From: Aurelia coerulea
Lineage: Eukaryota > Cnidaria > Scyphozoa > Semaeostomeae > Ulmaridae
Assembly: GCA_039566865.1 (NCBI GenBank)
Contig: CM076944.1
Span: 7,648,501 to 7,712,500, forward strand
Direction of reading: 5' to 3'
Length of the DNA stretch: 64,000 nucleotides
A program made the translations under genes and the position numbers. Below, piece by piece: positions 33,975 through 45,600 of the stretch; the first letter of the stretch is position 1, and the number at the start of each line of letters is the position of its first letter. Below the pieces are notes generated by a model that made no database searches, had not been told where the DNA came from, and saw nothing but the letters and a program-made list of their open reading frames with translations.

Positions 33975-34362
33975 TTACACTATCAGTGCGTGGACTTAAA
34001 ATAGCATCAAAACTAAATTATTTCATGACAGAAAAATCCATTCAAAATAAGTCATTAAAGTTTCTCAACACTGTTGCAAAGTATTTTGTAACTTGGTTGT
34101 ACTTTATTCAAGATCGAATTTTTTATGAAAATGTTTCAAATAATTCCAAGGATTTGAAAAACCCAGGAGCACACAAAATTCTAAAAAATAAATGATACAT
34201 TTCAACATCAAAATCTTTACCAATTTCGTTGTGCAGATTTTGATTAGATATGACATCTTAACTTAAACTTTCATTTTTCCTCAATATAGCTCAACAAAAC
34301 TCCTCAACAAAACTAATTTTCAAAGCTCTTGCCTTTGTGGTTCGTAATTCGTAAAGTGAGAT

Positions 34363-34631
34363 CATGAGCGATAGGACACCAAGTATGTATGAATGTATCA
34401 GTGTGAAATTTGATCAGTACCGAGCCACCTTAACCTAATGTTTTTGTGTGTTTTGTACTTATTTTTACCTGATAGTTAGCCACCTTTCCGCTGTTTCGTG
34501 ATTTTGAAATTTTTAGCCGTGAGCCACCTTAAGTGCAGATCCACCTTCAGCGTAGATTTACAAAAAATTATAGGTTAAAGTGGCTTGCTACTGATCAATT
34601 TCAATACATACTTAGTCTCTTATCGCTCATG
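34363..34631. mobile_element. 269-bp MITE with CATGAGCGATA ends and 7-bp target duplication
   Basis: Ends CATGAGCGATA and TATCGCTCATG; arms run on through 'aagtatgtat', 'ttgatcagta' and 'agccacctta' with mismatches. Direct repeats GTGAGAT flank it exactly (34356-34362 and 34632-34638). It lies downstream of the UNC45 stop codon. Confidence 0.85.
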
Positions 34632-34651
34632 GTGAGATGCAAGGTGTTGTT

Positions 34652-34669
34652 GGGGGGGGGGGGGGGGGA
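34652..34669. repeat. Poly-G tract
   Basis: About 17-18 consecutive G on the plus strand, 20 bp past the MITE. It could form a G-quadruplex, or could mark a sequencing or assembly weak point. Confidence 0.85.
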
Positions 34670-35446
34670 TTTCCAGTGTTTAGATTGGTTTAAATGGTGT
34701 ATATCGCTTTTAACAAGCAGCGTCCATTAACTTGATTCTCTTGAAAAACAAAGCTTGTTATGATGCATAGTGACATTGCTGCTGTTCAGTTCACATATTG
34801 TTTAATACCTTGAGAAGCTGTTGAAAAAGTTTATTTCATATGCCAAAAATACTCCAAAAAGGTAGAATATCACTTTTAAAACATTTTAAGACTTATGTCT
34901 TTCAATGAAGATCAAGATCTTCCAAACATGTCTTTATGTTTGATCCGTTTGATCAAGTCCTTTGGAATCCGAACGCAGAAAGGATTGGAAATGGCCAATT
35001 ATATTTCTAGTAATTTCAATTAGATTTTGACACCTGTGCTCTTTGTCATACTGTAGATTAAAGAATCTCTCTGTATGTGCCTACAGGGGCCATGGAATTT
35101 TCAAAAGTAGATGGCTGATCCAGTACAGGCCTTGCGGACATTAACATTGGTTTACCTGCATAGAATTCTCGTTGTGCTAATATGCACAAGGGATGTACTA
35201 ACAGATATCTTAATGGAAAAACAAAGGATTCAGCAAAAAAGTGCAGGGGCTTTAGCCTCCCACACTGTATGGCTCCACAGTCCACTGTCCTGCTAAATGG
35301 CTCTCCTTGAAATTGTGCATTCTAAGTTAAAATGTGCTAAAGGCAATTATCTAGAAAAGAAGCATACCAAATGTTGCTGAATGTTCTTCAGCCGTTCTGT
35401 CTTTTAAAATGATTCTACCAGTCCTTGTGCAAAATTGATGAAAACA
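34670..35446 (-). other. 3' flank and probable 3' UTR of UNC45
   Basis: No other gene recognised. On the minus strand an AATAAA occurs at 34830-34835, about 610 nt past the stop codon, and could be the polyadenylation signal; I cannot confirm which signal is used. Confidence 0.35.
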
Positions 35447-38302
35447 TTATTTGTTCTTTTTTATGAGGCCCCATTTCTGGGCAGCTTTGAGTCCTCTTTC
35501 TGCATGCTCTCTGATCGCCTTTCTCTCTTCCTCAGTGGTTGTCATTAATGCCAAGAAGATCTCAAAGATGTCCCCTGATATGATGATCTCTGCAACTTCT
35601 TTTGAACTTTCTAGCATATTAGCAACAATGCAGACAGCCCTGTGTTGAATTTCTACATCATCCATAACAAGAAGTTGTTTGAAAATGTCCATTGAGCTCT
35701 TGAACGTTGTTATTTTTTGGCAGATCTTCTCTCTTTCTGTTAGGATTGCCAAGGCACCAGTTGATGCTCTAACAAGTTTACGATCTTCTATCTCTCCTGA
35801 GTACAACACCATCAACTTGAGTCTCTCTGTCTTTGAAGACTCATCCATGAAAAGATCAGCTACATCATCACACAATGTCATATTACACATGCATTCTGTG
35901 GCAGCAAGTCGCAGCATTTCATGCTCATCAAACATAAAGGTCTCAATTGCAGAAATCCCTTTTTCTCTTATGATCCTCTTTCTAATGTCATCACTGACTT
36001 GTGCCAAATTGGTCAGTGCCATTAGAGCTTCAAATTGTTGCAAACCAGCTTTGTCTGGACCAAGGAGCATAATCAATGGACGCACAACCTCTAAACATCG
36101 CTGACCAGGGAACGCCAGAGTAGGGTTTGTTGTTATACCAATCTTTGCAATTGCTTGTGCTGCAAGATCTTTTCCAACAGCATTACCAGATACTGCTAAA
36201 GGGATGAGCATTTTTCCACCCCCTTGCTGAACAACAGTACCTCTATGTCCCTGCTCCATCACAATGCCATGGAATATCCTGGCAATAGATTCTTTACTGA
36301 TATTGCTCTCAATCTTTGCAACGAGATGGACCAAAGCAGAAGTTATCCCTGCATCAACTAATTTGCTGATTCTATTCTGAACATATTCTGGTCCATCTTT
36401 TTCACCAAGCTTTGGGACTTGATGTTGTGCATACTCTGCTAACTTTTCCATTTCCTCCTGCCTCTCTGGTTTATCAAAGCTATTGGTCAGATTTACAAGG
36501 CAGTTGCAAACACCATAAACTGCAATACTATCACCAGATTTTGCAGCATCAAGTAATGTGTTAAGAGCTTCTTTATTTGTGACAATCTCCTCCTTTATAT
36601 CTGCATTCATTGTCAAGAATGCAAGAGCTTCTATTGCAAGCTTCTTGAATTCAAATCCTTTGTGAGCAGAAACAAGAAATTTGATGCAAGTTTCATAAAG
36701 CTGCATAATACCATCTTCAGATAAATGCTGCTCATTGATATTCCCTGAACCAGTCATGCCAACTTTGCACATGCAAACCAGACCTCGTACTTTCAAGCGA
36801 TCATCTTCAGCCTTGTAAAGTGACTTGAGGATTCCCATGGCATCAGCTCGTAAAGTAGCACATACCTTCTTTATGCTGGCAGCATATGCTAATGCCTCCC
36901 CAGCCATGATTTTTGTTTCAATATTATCAGACTGAGCCATATTCAGCACTTTATTAAGAACAGTATCTTTTGAGACTATTTCCTCAGCTGTTTCTCCTGA
37001 TCCTTCAAGAATTGCAATTAAACTAGAAAGTCCTTTGACATTTTCTGCTTCCTTTGGCTCTTGAAAATACTTTGAAATGGTAGAATCAGCTTGCTTGTTA
37101 AACTCTTCCTTTTGTTTTGCAATCTGGCTGATGGACGAAAATATGTTGGACAAAGCGACAGACACATGGGTATAGGTTGTCTCACTGACTTCAAACACTG
37201 GCTTGCATTTTGCTCTCAAAGTACCACAACATGATGCTACTTGCAAAAGATATTTTACACCATGCTTTGCAACTATAAAATCAGCAATGGCTTTGTGAAG
37301 AGGTAACAATTTGATCAACGTATCAATAACGCAATCTCTTGCCTCTGCTGTCAAATGTGGATTGGTGAGGTTACCAACAATAGAGAGCATGAGATCTCCA
37401 TATTCTTTCATGCTCTCTAACAATCCTCTGATTGCTTCATCATTTTCATTCCGTTTAACCCATTTCTCTCGGTCTTCTGCTGTAATTGGGTGCTGATCCT
37501 TTGCACACTTGACCATTGATATTATGACTTCAATCACAACTGCTAACAGACTTGAAACAACATCAATATTTCCTGTAAATTTCCCTAAACTTGCCTTCAG
37601 TTCATGGACAGGAAGCAACTGCATCATTGCTATTGACCTTGGGTAACTATCTTTGCAAATACCATGCATCATTTTCAAGAATGCAGTTACATTGCTTGGT
37701 TTTTCATCAAAAATTAAAGGCTTTAGCTTATCCAGTGCTTTCATCTTGTACATTACACCACTCCCAGCAGATTGATGGGCTAAGATGGTCAAATTTTTCA
37801 GGGCCTGTTGCTGTTTTTCATTCACTGCATTCTCATCCATTATGATCAATATCATTTCATTTACAGCTCCTTCTGTAGTTTGTGTTTTGCTTACTTTTGC
37901 TTGCAAAGTTTGAGTCAGTCTTCTCAGCATATCTTGCAATGCTCCATTCTTTCGTTCAATTTGATAAGCACATTTCACATCTTTATAAGCGTCCTCGAGT
38001 TTGCCAAGTTTTTCGTTTGCCTGTGCCCTCCTAAAAAGCGCTTTGGGATCATTATGGACAAGTTCCAGTGATCTGGTGGCATCTTCAGAAGCTTTCTGGT
38101 ACTCTTCCTTCTTCAAAAAACATGCTGATCTGTTTTTATAGAGAACAGACAAGTCGTCTTTCACTTGAAGCTCGCCCAGGCTCTGACAAAGTTTGATGCC
38201 TTGAGAATAACATTCCACAGCTTCGTCGAATTTTCCTTGCTTGAAGAACGTATTTCCTTGCTCCTTCAACAAAAGTGGGGCTGCTGAATCATTGACAGTC
38301 AT
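35447..38302 (-). CDS. UNC45: UNC45 myosin chaperone / Hsp90 co-chaperone, intronless
   Basis: The ATG at 38300-38302 opens a 951-codon frame (the frame extends five codons upstream to a TTG, then meets an in-frame TAA). Residues about 9-119 are three TPR repeats with the Hsp90-binding carboxylate clamp visible as K13, N17, N57, K87 and R91. The central armadillo-like region follows, and the C-terminal UCS domain (about 520-930) keeps signature strings such as ALMALTNLA, EHEMLRLAATECMCN and LKLMVLYSGE. Length matches the family (about 930-945 in vertebrates). UNC45 folds myosin motor domains with Hsp90 in muscle and in the cytoskeleton. There is no intron in 2.86 kb, while neighbouring genes and vertebrate orthologues are heavily interrupted. 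The frame is intact, so it is probably functional. Human has two paralogues (A and B); this is the single-gene type. Confidence 0.95.
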   Translation of the reverse strand: MTVNDSAAPLLLKEQGNTFFKQGKFDEAVECYSQGIKLCQSLGELQVKDDLSVLYKNRSACFLKKEEYQKASEDATRSLELVHNDPKALFRRAQANEKLGKLEDAYKDVKCAYQIERKNGALQDMLRRLTQTLQAKVSKTQTTEGAVNEMILIIMDENAVNEKQQQALKNLTILAHQSAGSGVMYKMKALDKLKPLIFDEKPSNVTAFLKMMHGICKDSYPRSIAMMQLLPVHELKASLGKFTGNIDVVSSLLAVVIEVIISMVKCAKDQHPITAEDREKWVKRNENDEAIRGLLESMKEYGDLMLSIVGNLTNPHLTAEARDCVIDTLIKLLPLHKAIADFIVAKHGVKYLLQVASCCGTLRAKCKPVFEVSETTYTHVSVALSNIFSSISQIAKQKEEFNKQADSTISKYFQEPKEAENVKGLSSLIAILEGSGETAEEIVSKDTVLNKVLNMAQSDNIETKIMAGEALAYAASIKKVCATLRADAMGILKSLYKAEDDRLKVRGLVCMCKVGMTGSGNINEQHLSEDGIMQLYETCIKFLVSAHKGFEFKKLAIEALAFLTMNADIKEEIVTNKEALNTLLDAAKSGDSIAVYGVCNCLVNLTNSFDKPERQEEMEKLAEYAQHQVPKLGEKDGPEYVQNRISKLVDAGITSALVHLVAKIESNISKESIARIFHGIVMEQGHRGTVVQQGGGKMLIPLAVSGNAVGKDLAAQAIAKIGITTNPTLAFPGQRCLEVVRPLIMLLGPDKAGLQQFEALMALTNLAQVSDDIRKRIIREKGISAIETFMFDEHEMLRLAATECMCNMTLCDDVADLFMDESSKTERLKLMVLYSGEIEDRKLVRASTGALAILTEREKICQKITTFKSSMDIFKQLLVMDDVEIQHRAVCIVANMLESSKEVAEIIISGDIFEIFLALMTTTEEERKAIREHAERGLKAAQKWGLIKKNK

Positions 38303-38401
38303 CTTTTCAGCCTTCAAGTGTTCATTCCTGATTATTTAACATACAGATGGTCCCCAGCTTCTTTACTGCCTTCTTCCATCTACAAACTTCTAAGAGTTAG
38401 G

Positions 38402-38493
38402 CCGGAAATGAAGAGTAACTGATTGAAGTGAATTGCTTTATTTTGATCACATCAGTGATTTTGATTGGTTGTTTCTTTTTTCCAGAAATTTCT
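38402..38493 (-). promoter_or_regulatory. Probable UNC45 promoter elements (ETS, CCAAT, heat-shock-like)
   Basis: Upstream of the UNC45 start codon lie CCGGAAAT at 38402-38409 (ETS-type, 100 bp away), an inverted CCAAT (ATTGG, 38464-38468) and AGAAATTTCT at 38484-38493, a head-to-head nGAAnnTTCn pair of the heat-shock-factor type. Heat-shock control would suit an Hsp90 co-chaperone, but single matches of this size arise often by chance. Confidence 0.35.
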
Positions 38494-38584
38494 TTACGAG
38501 ATGGAGGTTAACACACCCTACTTCAAAAATGTAGAACGCAAATTTCACGGAACGCAGGGCATAAGACTGAACAAATTTCAAAAT

Positions 38585-38655
38585 TTCCACTACACGTATT
38601 TTTTATATAAGGAATTGGTTTTAATGGTTTATAAGGAACTAGTGTAGGGATGTAG
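38585..38655. repeat. Short inverted repeat related to the ACACGTATTTTT family
   Basis: 'ctacacgtattttttatataaggaa' and 'ataaggaactagtgtag' face each other across 25 bp. It resembles a minimal deletion derivative of the element at 42598-42976, located within the UNC45-LZTFL1 intergenic region. Confidence 0.5.
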
Positions 38656-38688
38656 GGCTAGTGTACGATGGCCGAAAATCTAAAACTC

Positions 38689-38774
38689 TATGTCACCTGC
38701 AAATGACCGCAAATAACAACAATAAATGTGCTTTGTAAAGGAATTTTGCGTTATCGCAAATCTCAGGTGACATC
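38689..38774. repeat. Imperfect inverted repeat with ATGTCACCTG ends
   Basis: ATGTCACCTG at the left is complemented by CAGGTGACAT at the right, with 'accgcaaataac' and 'gttatcgcaaat' as inner arms. It may be a very small MITE or a regulatory palindrome in the shared promoter region. Confidence 0.5.
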
Positions 38775-38894
38775 TACTTTGAGATGAACTTAGTACTAAG
38801 TCTAAAAAGAGCTAGAAATTTGAATTTGTAATTTTGTTGGCTAATATTTCACAAAGGAAAATAATGGCTTGTTTGTTACTTGTTGGAGGGGGGC

Positions 38895-39312
38895 TTTGGA
38901 GGTACTAGAATAGAACCCGCAAACCCGGACCAAAATTAGCAAAAACCCGAAAACCCGCAAGCAAAAAATTCGAAACCCGAAATTGCACTTCGGGACGCAA
39001 AATTTCAATTTTCGGTAATAATCTTCGACTATTTCCTACATTTTCGTTTTCACTAACACTCTGTGCATCGTTTCAAGCATTCGGAAGCTGGTTTTCGATC
39101 TCAGCTAACTACAGGGACTGCATGACTAATGACTTCGAAAACCCGAAAACATTGGAATTTTTTAAAGAAATCCCGAAACCCGAGCATAAAAATTGGCCAA
39201 ACCCGCAACCCGTGGAGCAGCTCAAAACCCGAAAACCCGCACGATTTAGACGTAAAACCCGAAACCACCCGATGGCTAAAATTGGTCAAACCCGCAACCC
39301 GTGAAACCCCAA
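38895..39312. repeat. AACCCGNAAACCCG-rich degenerate repeat
   Basis: Variants of 'aaaacccgaaaacccgca' recur more than a dozen times, densest at 38910-38990 and 39135-39305. The block lies between the UNC45 and LZTFL1 starts. It is not telomeric (TTAGGG) sequence. The frames through it are low complexity and not coding. Confidence 0.7.
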
Positions 39313-39467
39313 AGCCCCCCTCTTGTTGCAGGTGTCGATCGCTATCGATTTGTAAATAAATACTTGCACAGAATTCCCCAAGGAGTCTTTAATACAATAA
39401 GGTGCACCCCTCAAAAAGGTGTTCAAAAACAAGCGTAGTAGCAATCTTTTACATACAGCCATTATTT

Positions 39468-39560
39468 CGCATGCGCACAAGTATCTAACTGGGTGTTAAC
39501 ACACAATTGTCTTCCAAGGCTATTCCTTCTCTTCATTTCATTCCTCACGAAATTGATTGG
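39468..39560 (+). promoter_or_regulatory. Probable LZTFL1 promoter elements (NRF1-like, CCAAT)
   Basis: CGCATGCGCA at 39468-39477 fits the NRF1 palindrome type and lies about 145 bp before the ATG; an inverted CCAAT (ATTGG) followed by AAGGCGGC lies at 39556-39567. No TATA box is apparent. I saw no clear RFX X-box, which would be expected of many ciliary genes. Confidence 0.35.
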
Positions 39561-39620
39561 AAGGCGGCAAGGAAAGCTGAAAGGTTACAAATTTAGAATT
39601 GAAACACAATTAAAGTCAAA

Positions 39621-42600
39621 ATGGTGAGTATCAAGTCGAGAATGCAACTGTTTTGAGGGTATTTTCAAGGAAGGGTCCTTGTTTTGACCATTATTGCAGC
39701 TTTGCGCGAAACCAACCAATACTAAGGTCTGCATGCATGTATCTCTATCTGCAATAGCCTATTATTATTATGGCCTAACTAAACATGATGCAGCAGCCTA
39801 ACAAACCTGCTAGCTACTCCTTTATGTTGCATAGTATACAATTTATTGCCAGTTCCTTAAATATTGTTTGAAGCATGTTTTGTCACTTGGTTGCAAAATG
39901 CAATACACATAAGAAAATCAAAGTGCAATCTACAGGTTTATCTCACTCTTACTGTCTGTTTATTATATGCGTTATAGCAGAGCAAATAACATTGAGATGT
40001 AAAAATATTGTATTCAGATGTCTCAGCCTTGGTCTTAGCAACCAGTTGACACCTTCATTTATCAGGTTATTACATAGGACCTACAACATAGAAATAAATT
40101 TATATTACCTACAAGTAGTACACTCTGCAAAACAAAGCAGGTCCTTGTTTACTCAACGATAAACTACCCTGTGTCTGCCCCAGGGGGGGGACTTGGTAGT
40201 TCAAGGTGACGTACCCGTTGCAAAATTTAGGGTCCTGAATTTTGCAATTTACTACCCTTTAGGGTAGAAAATTTTCAAATTTACTATCGCTTAGGGTTGT
40301 GAAAATCGATATGATTAGCTCGCGGAGTTTTAACAAAGTTTGATGAATTGAATTTTTGTTAGTAAGACTCTGTAACAACAGAAATCAACCAGTTATCCAG
40401 TTATTCACTATCTTCAGCAGCACCTCAGGTTATTGCAATTAATTTTTATCAATGATCTACGATTGACCACACTGCCATATGCCCACAGAGTTGGAGAAAG
40501 GTCTCCAAATCCCACCATTACTTCTACAGTATTAAACTTGCCTACTTTTGGTTTTGTTACTAATAATCACAGAAATCATGCTCTTAACTTTTGGCATCTA
40601 CTTAATAACAAGCAGAGTCAATAATTTGGAGAGGAGGAAAGACAAATCTCCACTTTCTCTGTTATAATAATGCAGCCAATAATACCTAATCACTCAGGGC
40701 CTAATCATAATAATATAGATAGGAGCATCATCTTTCTCAAACCTTCTAAAAGCTGTTGAATCCATGATTAACTTATAACATTACAATTTTGAATATGGGT
40801 TGAATGCTAATCTTACTACGAGCACAAAAAACTCACCCTCCGTTGCTTGGCTTAGCATCGTTCTCGTCTCTTGCTTTTGTTACAAACTGAGTTGTTTTGT
40901 AATGGTATGCCATATTAAGAGATAAACATCAATAATAAACTTTGTTTGTTTCAGGTGCAAAGCATCATCTTTACGTAGCATAAAACTCCTCTTCTTATAA
41001 CATAGCTTTAGTTGTTGTAAATGATGCTTCTTCATATGGTCCTCTGGCTCTGCTCACTTTGTGCGGGAATGAAATTTTATTCCAATTCCAAATGAAGAGC
41101 AAATTCACTAACTCAGTTCCAAGCAAAGATGTATTTCCCCGCCATTCTGTTTCTTGGCCTCGTTCTCGTTACTGCTCTAAAGTGAGGCACTTCTATTGTT
41201 TCTGGAACAATTGACCTATTGTTATTGCCGCTTACGGAAAAAGTTACTACCGCTTAGGCTACAAGGTACTACCGCTTAGGCTAAAATCTACTACCGCTAA
41301 GGGTTTAGGGTTTTACAACATTTTGCAACGGGTACGTCACCTTGAACTACCAAGTCCCCCCCCTGGGGTGTCTGCCATATCTTGTTGTAAAATGAACTTT
41401 ATTCAGCACTTTTTCAACTAAATATACTAAAGATTTTAAAGAATACCTTATTATGCGGAAATAAACCACGTGTGCGTAATTAAGAATACCAAAATTAAGC
41501 CATGCATTAATTAAGCCTGAATGCTGTGAACAGTGAAAAATTTGTGCAAATCCTGCTGCTATGTAAAAGATATTTAAAGACATAAATTTGCAAATTCAAT
41601 TTTCCATGAAGTAGTTTTACTCTTTTGAGAGTATAAAGGAATCTTAGTAACGAAAAGGATTCTATCAAATTATAAGTAGGGGTAAAGTGACAAAGGTTCC
41701 CCAGCATATGCCTTATTGTAAGCTGCGTTAATGTAGGCCACAGTAAAACTCAAGCCGCAGTTAATTAAGGCTATATTTTCTTTGTTGTGTGGCTTAATTA
41801 CACACTGGGTTTATTTTGGTAGAATAAAGTAGCCTTCAAAACCTGCCACAAGACCAAAGTTGTGTATTAGTGTGAATTCATGGTACTTGAATAGATGTTG
41901 GAGGCTGCGTAGTGAAAACAATTTTATCACTGGGTGCAGGGGACTTTGCAGGTACCTCGCAGGAATATGTGATATTTCAGTTGCAAGTAACTGTACAGTT
42001 TTGTGCCACTTGCAAGTAACTCCTTTATTCTCCATTATTTGAGATTGGAGATTAATCATATCATACCAGATGACCTAAAGAGAAACAAACGAAGAAAACC
42101 TTTCACGCATATGAAAGAAGAAAACCTTTCACGCATATGTAAACAACGCATTTTTTGGTAGTTTATTGTCTTTATGGATATAAATTTAGCCTCTTGCTTT
42201 AGGAAACTTGGTATTCTGATGATAAAGCACAGCTTTGCTTCGAAACGTCAACCACCTATAATTCAACATGGCCTAGTCTTTTAATTAACAATAACTTCTC
42301 GGATTTGTCACATGGATTTGTCATAACTATTTACTTGGATTTGTCTTGGAATGAAATAATAACACAATGAAAATGTTTATCGTCGCAATTCTTGCTCTGC
42401 GCTTCCTCATTAAACTCCGTTTTCCTGCCAATACACCAATTTCTGCATATGAAAGAAACATAAGATCCTTTTGGATGATTACAAAGTCTGTCCTGAGCTA
42501 AACAAGCATGAGAATATCTGAATATTGATTTCTTCATAACCCCAAATGATCGTAGATGCTGTTTTTAGCTACAGTCAGAGAGATGAGTGTTGCTGCTAAG

Positions 42601-45600
42601 TGCTACACGTATTTTTTTTATAAGAAACTAAGAATTTGGGCCAGTACTGGAAGTTTCTTGAAATTATCAGATTTTGAGTACTCAGAGTTTCTTACGAGTT
42701 TCTTAGAGGTTCCATAACAATCTTCATGTTCACTACTTGTTCGTGAACACTTCAAAACAAGGCTTTTTAAGCCTGTTCAATGTAGACATTACTCAAGTAC
42801 CTTACGAGTAATATGATACAGGAAACAAGGGAAAAAAATTAAAATATGTTGAGGATTTCTTTTATCAAAATAAATAGTTTCTTGGCTTATATTTTCCCAG
42901 TACTGGATTAATTTTTTGGCGACCTGAGAGTTGAGTTTCTTATAAGCAGTTTCTTATAAAAAAATACGTGTAGTCGCCTTCAATGGAAAATCGAGTGCCT
43001 TGTATAAGGACAAGAATCGCCTGGATTTGTCAAACGAGAATGATACGCAAAAATCAAAAGTCATTACCCCTAGTTTGCTTAGTTCGTGCACGAAACTATT
43101 GGTGCATCTTGGAATGAAATAATAACACAATGAAAATGTTTATCGTCGCAATTCTTGCTCTGCGCTTCCTCATTAAACTCCGTTTTCCTGCCAATACACC
43201 AATTTCTGCATATGAAAGAATAATCAACAGAAGTCATGATTCATTCCAATGTTGTTTGGTAGCTAAATGGCTTAGCTCTAACCCTACTATTTTTTGCTAA
43301 TTTTATTGACATTGCAAATTGAAGAAAAAAGGGTTTTAGTGAAAACGAGCTGTTCTAAAACCCATCAAAATTTTTTCGTAAATATGTGATAATAACAAAT
43401 AGGTTTTGCATTAGCTTGGGAAAAGGCATGTCATTTCAAAATTGCAACTGCATGCAAAAAATTCTTAATGGCCAAAAGCAGTGTCTGATTATAAGTTAAA
43501 TTCTTATACCGAAGAGAGAATGATTTAGATGCATTCGATTTGAGCTGCATGACCCATAGATGAAATGCTAATTGTGTCATTGCTTTGCAGCCAATTGAAA
43601 TCATGATCCCTGTTTTTCATGAATTTTGATGGGTTCTAGAACTGACTGTATCCTCCTTGAGTTTGTTATCTTGATAAAAATTTCAAAAAGTGTTTGCGAT
43701 TTATTCTACTATGAGGCAGACAAAAAAGAAGGTTGGCAGACGGCCCACTACATGGATAAAATTGATAGAAAAAGACTTATCCTCAATAAAAATCAAAATA
43801 AACATTGAGTTAAACCCTGCTGAAAATTCTGACCATGACCATGTATTTTAGTTAGTATAGTAACTAATGTAAGTCATGCTAGAGCATGACCTGCCTTGGA
43901 ATTCATTTTGCATCACTCTGTTAATTATTCATGAAAAAGGTATGCATAAACCAGGTCAAATTCAGTTTAAATGGTAAATGCTAACTCACCTTTTATTCTC
44001 CTTTCAGAGCGCAATTGGATTAAATGAGAACCACCAGAATGAAATCGTAAACTATTTGAGATTTGCAAGGTACAACAGAGGGCAGACGCTGAAGTCAGTA
44101 GATAGCTGTTTCAATGACATCAAAGACAGCAGGTTCGGATGTTTTAGAATTCAACTATATCTTCTGAACAATTTTGCACAAAAGAGTCAACGGTGTCATA
44201 TTTCCCTTCTACCAAATCTACCAAATACTGTCTCCTTCTAAAAAGAAGATTCTGACAGGGTATCCTTGGAAAAACGTTGGAGATAACTGTATGAAAACAC
44301 TCCCTGTTGCAAACTGGTTGGTGCAAACTCTCCACAAACAGTTTGGAAACTCGCAAATCTGATAGATACTCAACTGACCTCACAAAAAATTTTTATTCAA
44401 ATTTGCTGCATAATGCAAAATTTGATGCAAACCCCATTTTTTACTGTGGGATGGAACTTTTTACACTAGATTTTAGATGCACTGTGTTCTGTGAGTAAAT
44501 CCCTGTAGAAATCGTAATTGGCATGTAATTCATCTTGGTAAAAAGTTCCTCAAACTTTGTTTGCTGTATATAATCATCTAATATTAGTAAAATTCCCCTT
44601 AAGAGGCCAATTATATGAGTTTTTAGCCTGAGCTGAAATTAACTACTGAATTAGTTTTCTACTGAAAACATTATTTGCTTCATCTGCCATTGAGAATCTG
44701 ATCTGATCTCTCATTGAGAATATTTGTGTCACTCTGTTTTGAAAAAATTGCAATTATGTATTGAGAAATTTCAGCTCGTTTACCCCCACTGAAAATCCCA
44801 GCCAGCCTAGCTCAAGGAGGGCTGAAATTCTAGCTTGGGCTCACTTTTCAGCCTGGGCTAAACTTTTCTGATGAAACCACAAACTCAGTTTTACAAAGAG
44901 ATAACTGGAGAGGAGGGCCGAGTTTCAGCATGGTAGCCAGGCTAAAATTCCAGGCCTGGCTGAAAATCCTCATATAATTGGCCCGTAAAATTATATGCAA
45001 CAAGTGTAGGATTAATTCATATCAAGGATATTGATAGCTGGAATTGATAGATCAAAGCAATTACCGTATAAAGGAGCTCCTGGTCAGCAAATTTCAAAAG
45101 ATTTTTGACATGAAAAGGAAATTTGTTTGCAGCTGTCCTGATTTTCTAGTAAACTGCTCAGTTTTCCATTTGCTTTTCCTTCCTGTCAGCAGGTGAGGTG
45201 AGTCGAAAAAACAATCCCTCCTACTGGTTCAAACTCCACTTTCTCTTGGATATCGAGCTGACGATATTTGGCAAATATATTCATATTTAATAGACATGTT
45301 GAAAAACATTGTCTAATTTACCTAATTGAGATTGGAAACTCCATTGTGAGCTTGGGGGATTTTCTTGAGAAAGCTCCTCCAAGAAGCCTTCCAGAAGCAG
45401 CACAAAATCATGATCAAATTGTTCATAGTATTTCTGCATGCAACAGGATTTGTATCAGCTTTAGCATCTCATTCTCTCAAGAGAACTAGAATTTCTATAT
45501 TCAGATTTATCCTTCTTTTGTTATAAAGTCATAAGGCTTCTATCAAAAACCTCTTTTTGCTTGCACAAGGCCACATTTTGCCCTATTGGGTTTTGGGCAG

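Noticed and set aside
35679..36104. 141-residue plus-strand frame opposite UNC45
   Set aside because: It is the antisense shadow of the UNC45 coding region.
38303..38317. Five-codon extension of UNC45 starting at a TTG
   Set aside because: There is no ATG in the extension and an in-frame TAA lies just upstream; the ATG at 38302 is the first usable start.
38895..39312. Telomere-like repeats
   Set aside because: The AACCCG/AAACCCG units are irregular and not TTAGGG or CCCTAA; they look like a dispersed degenerate repeat.
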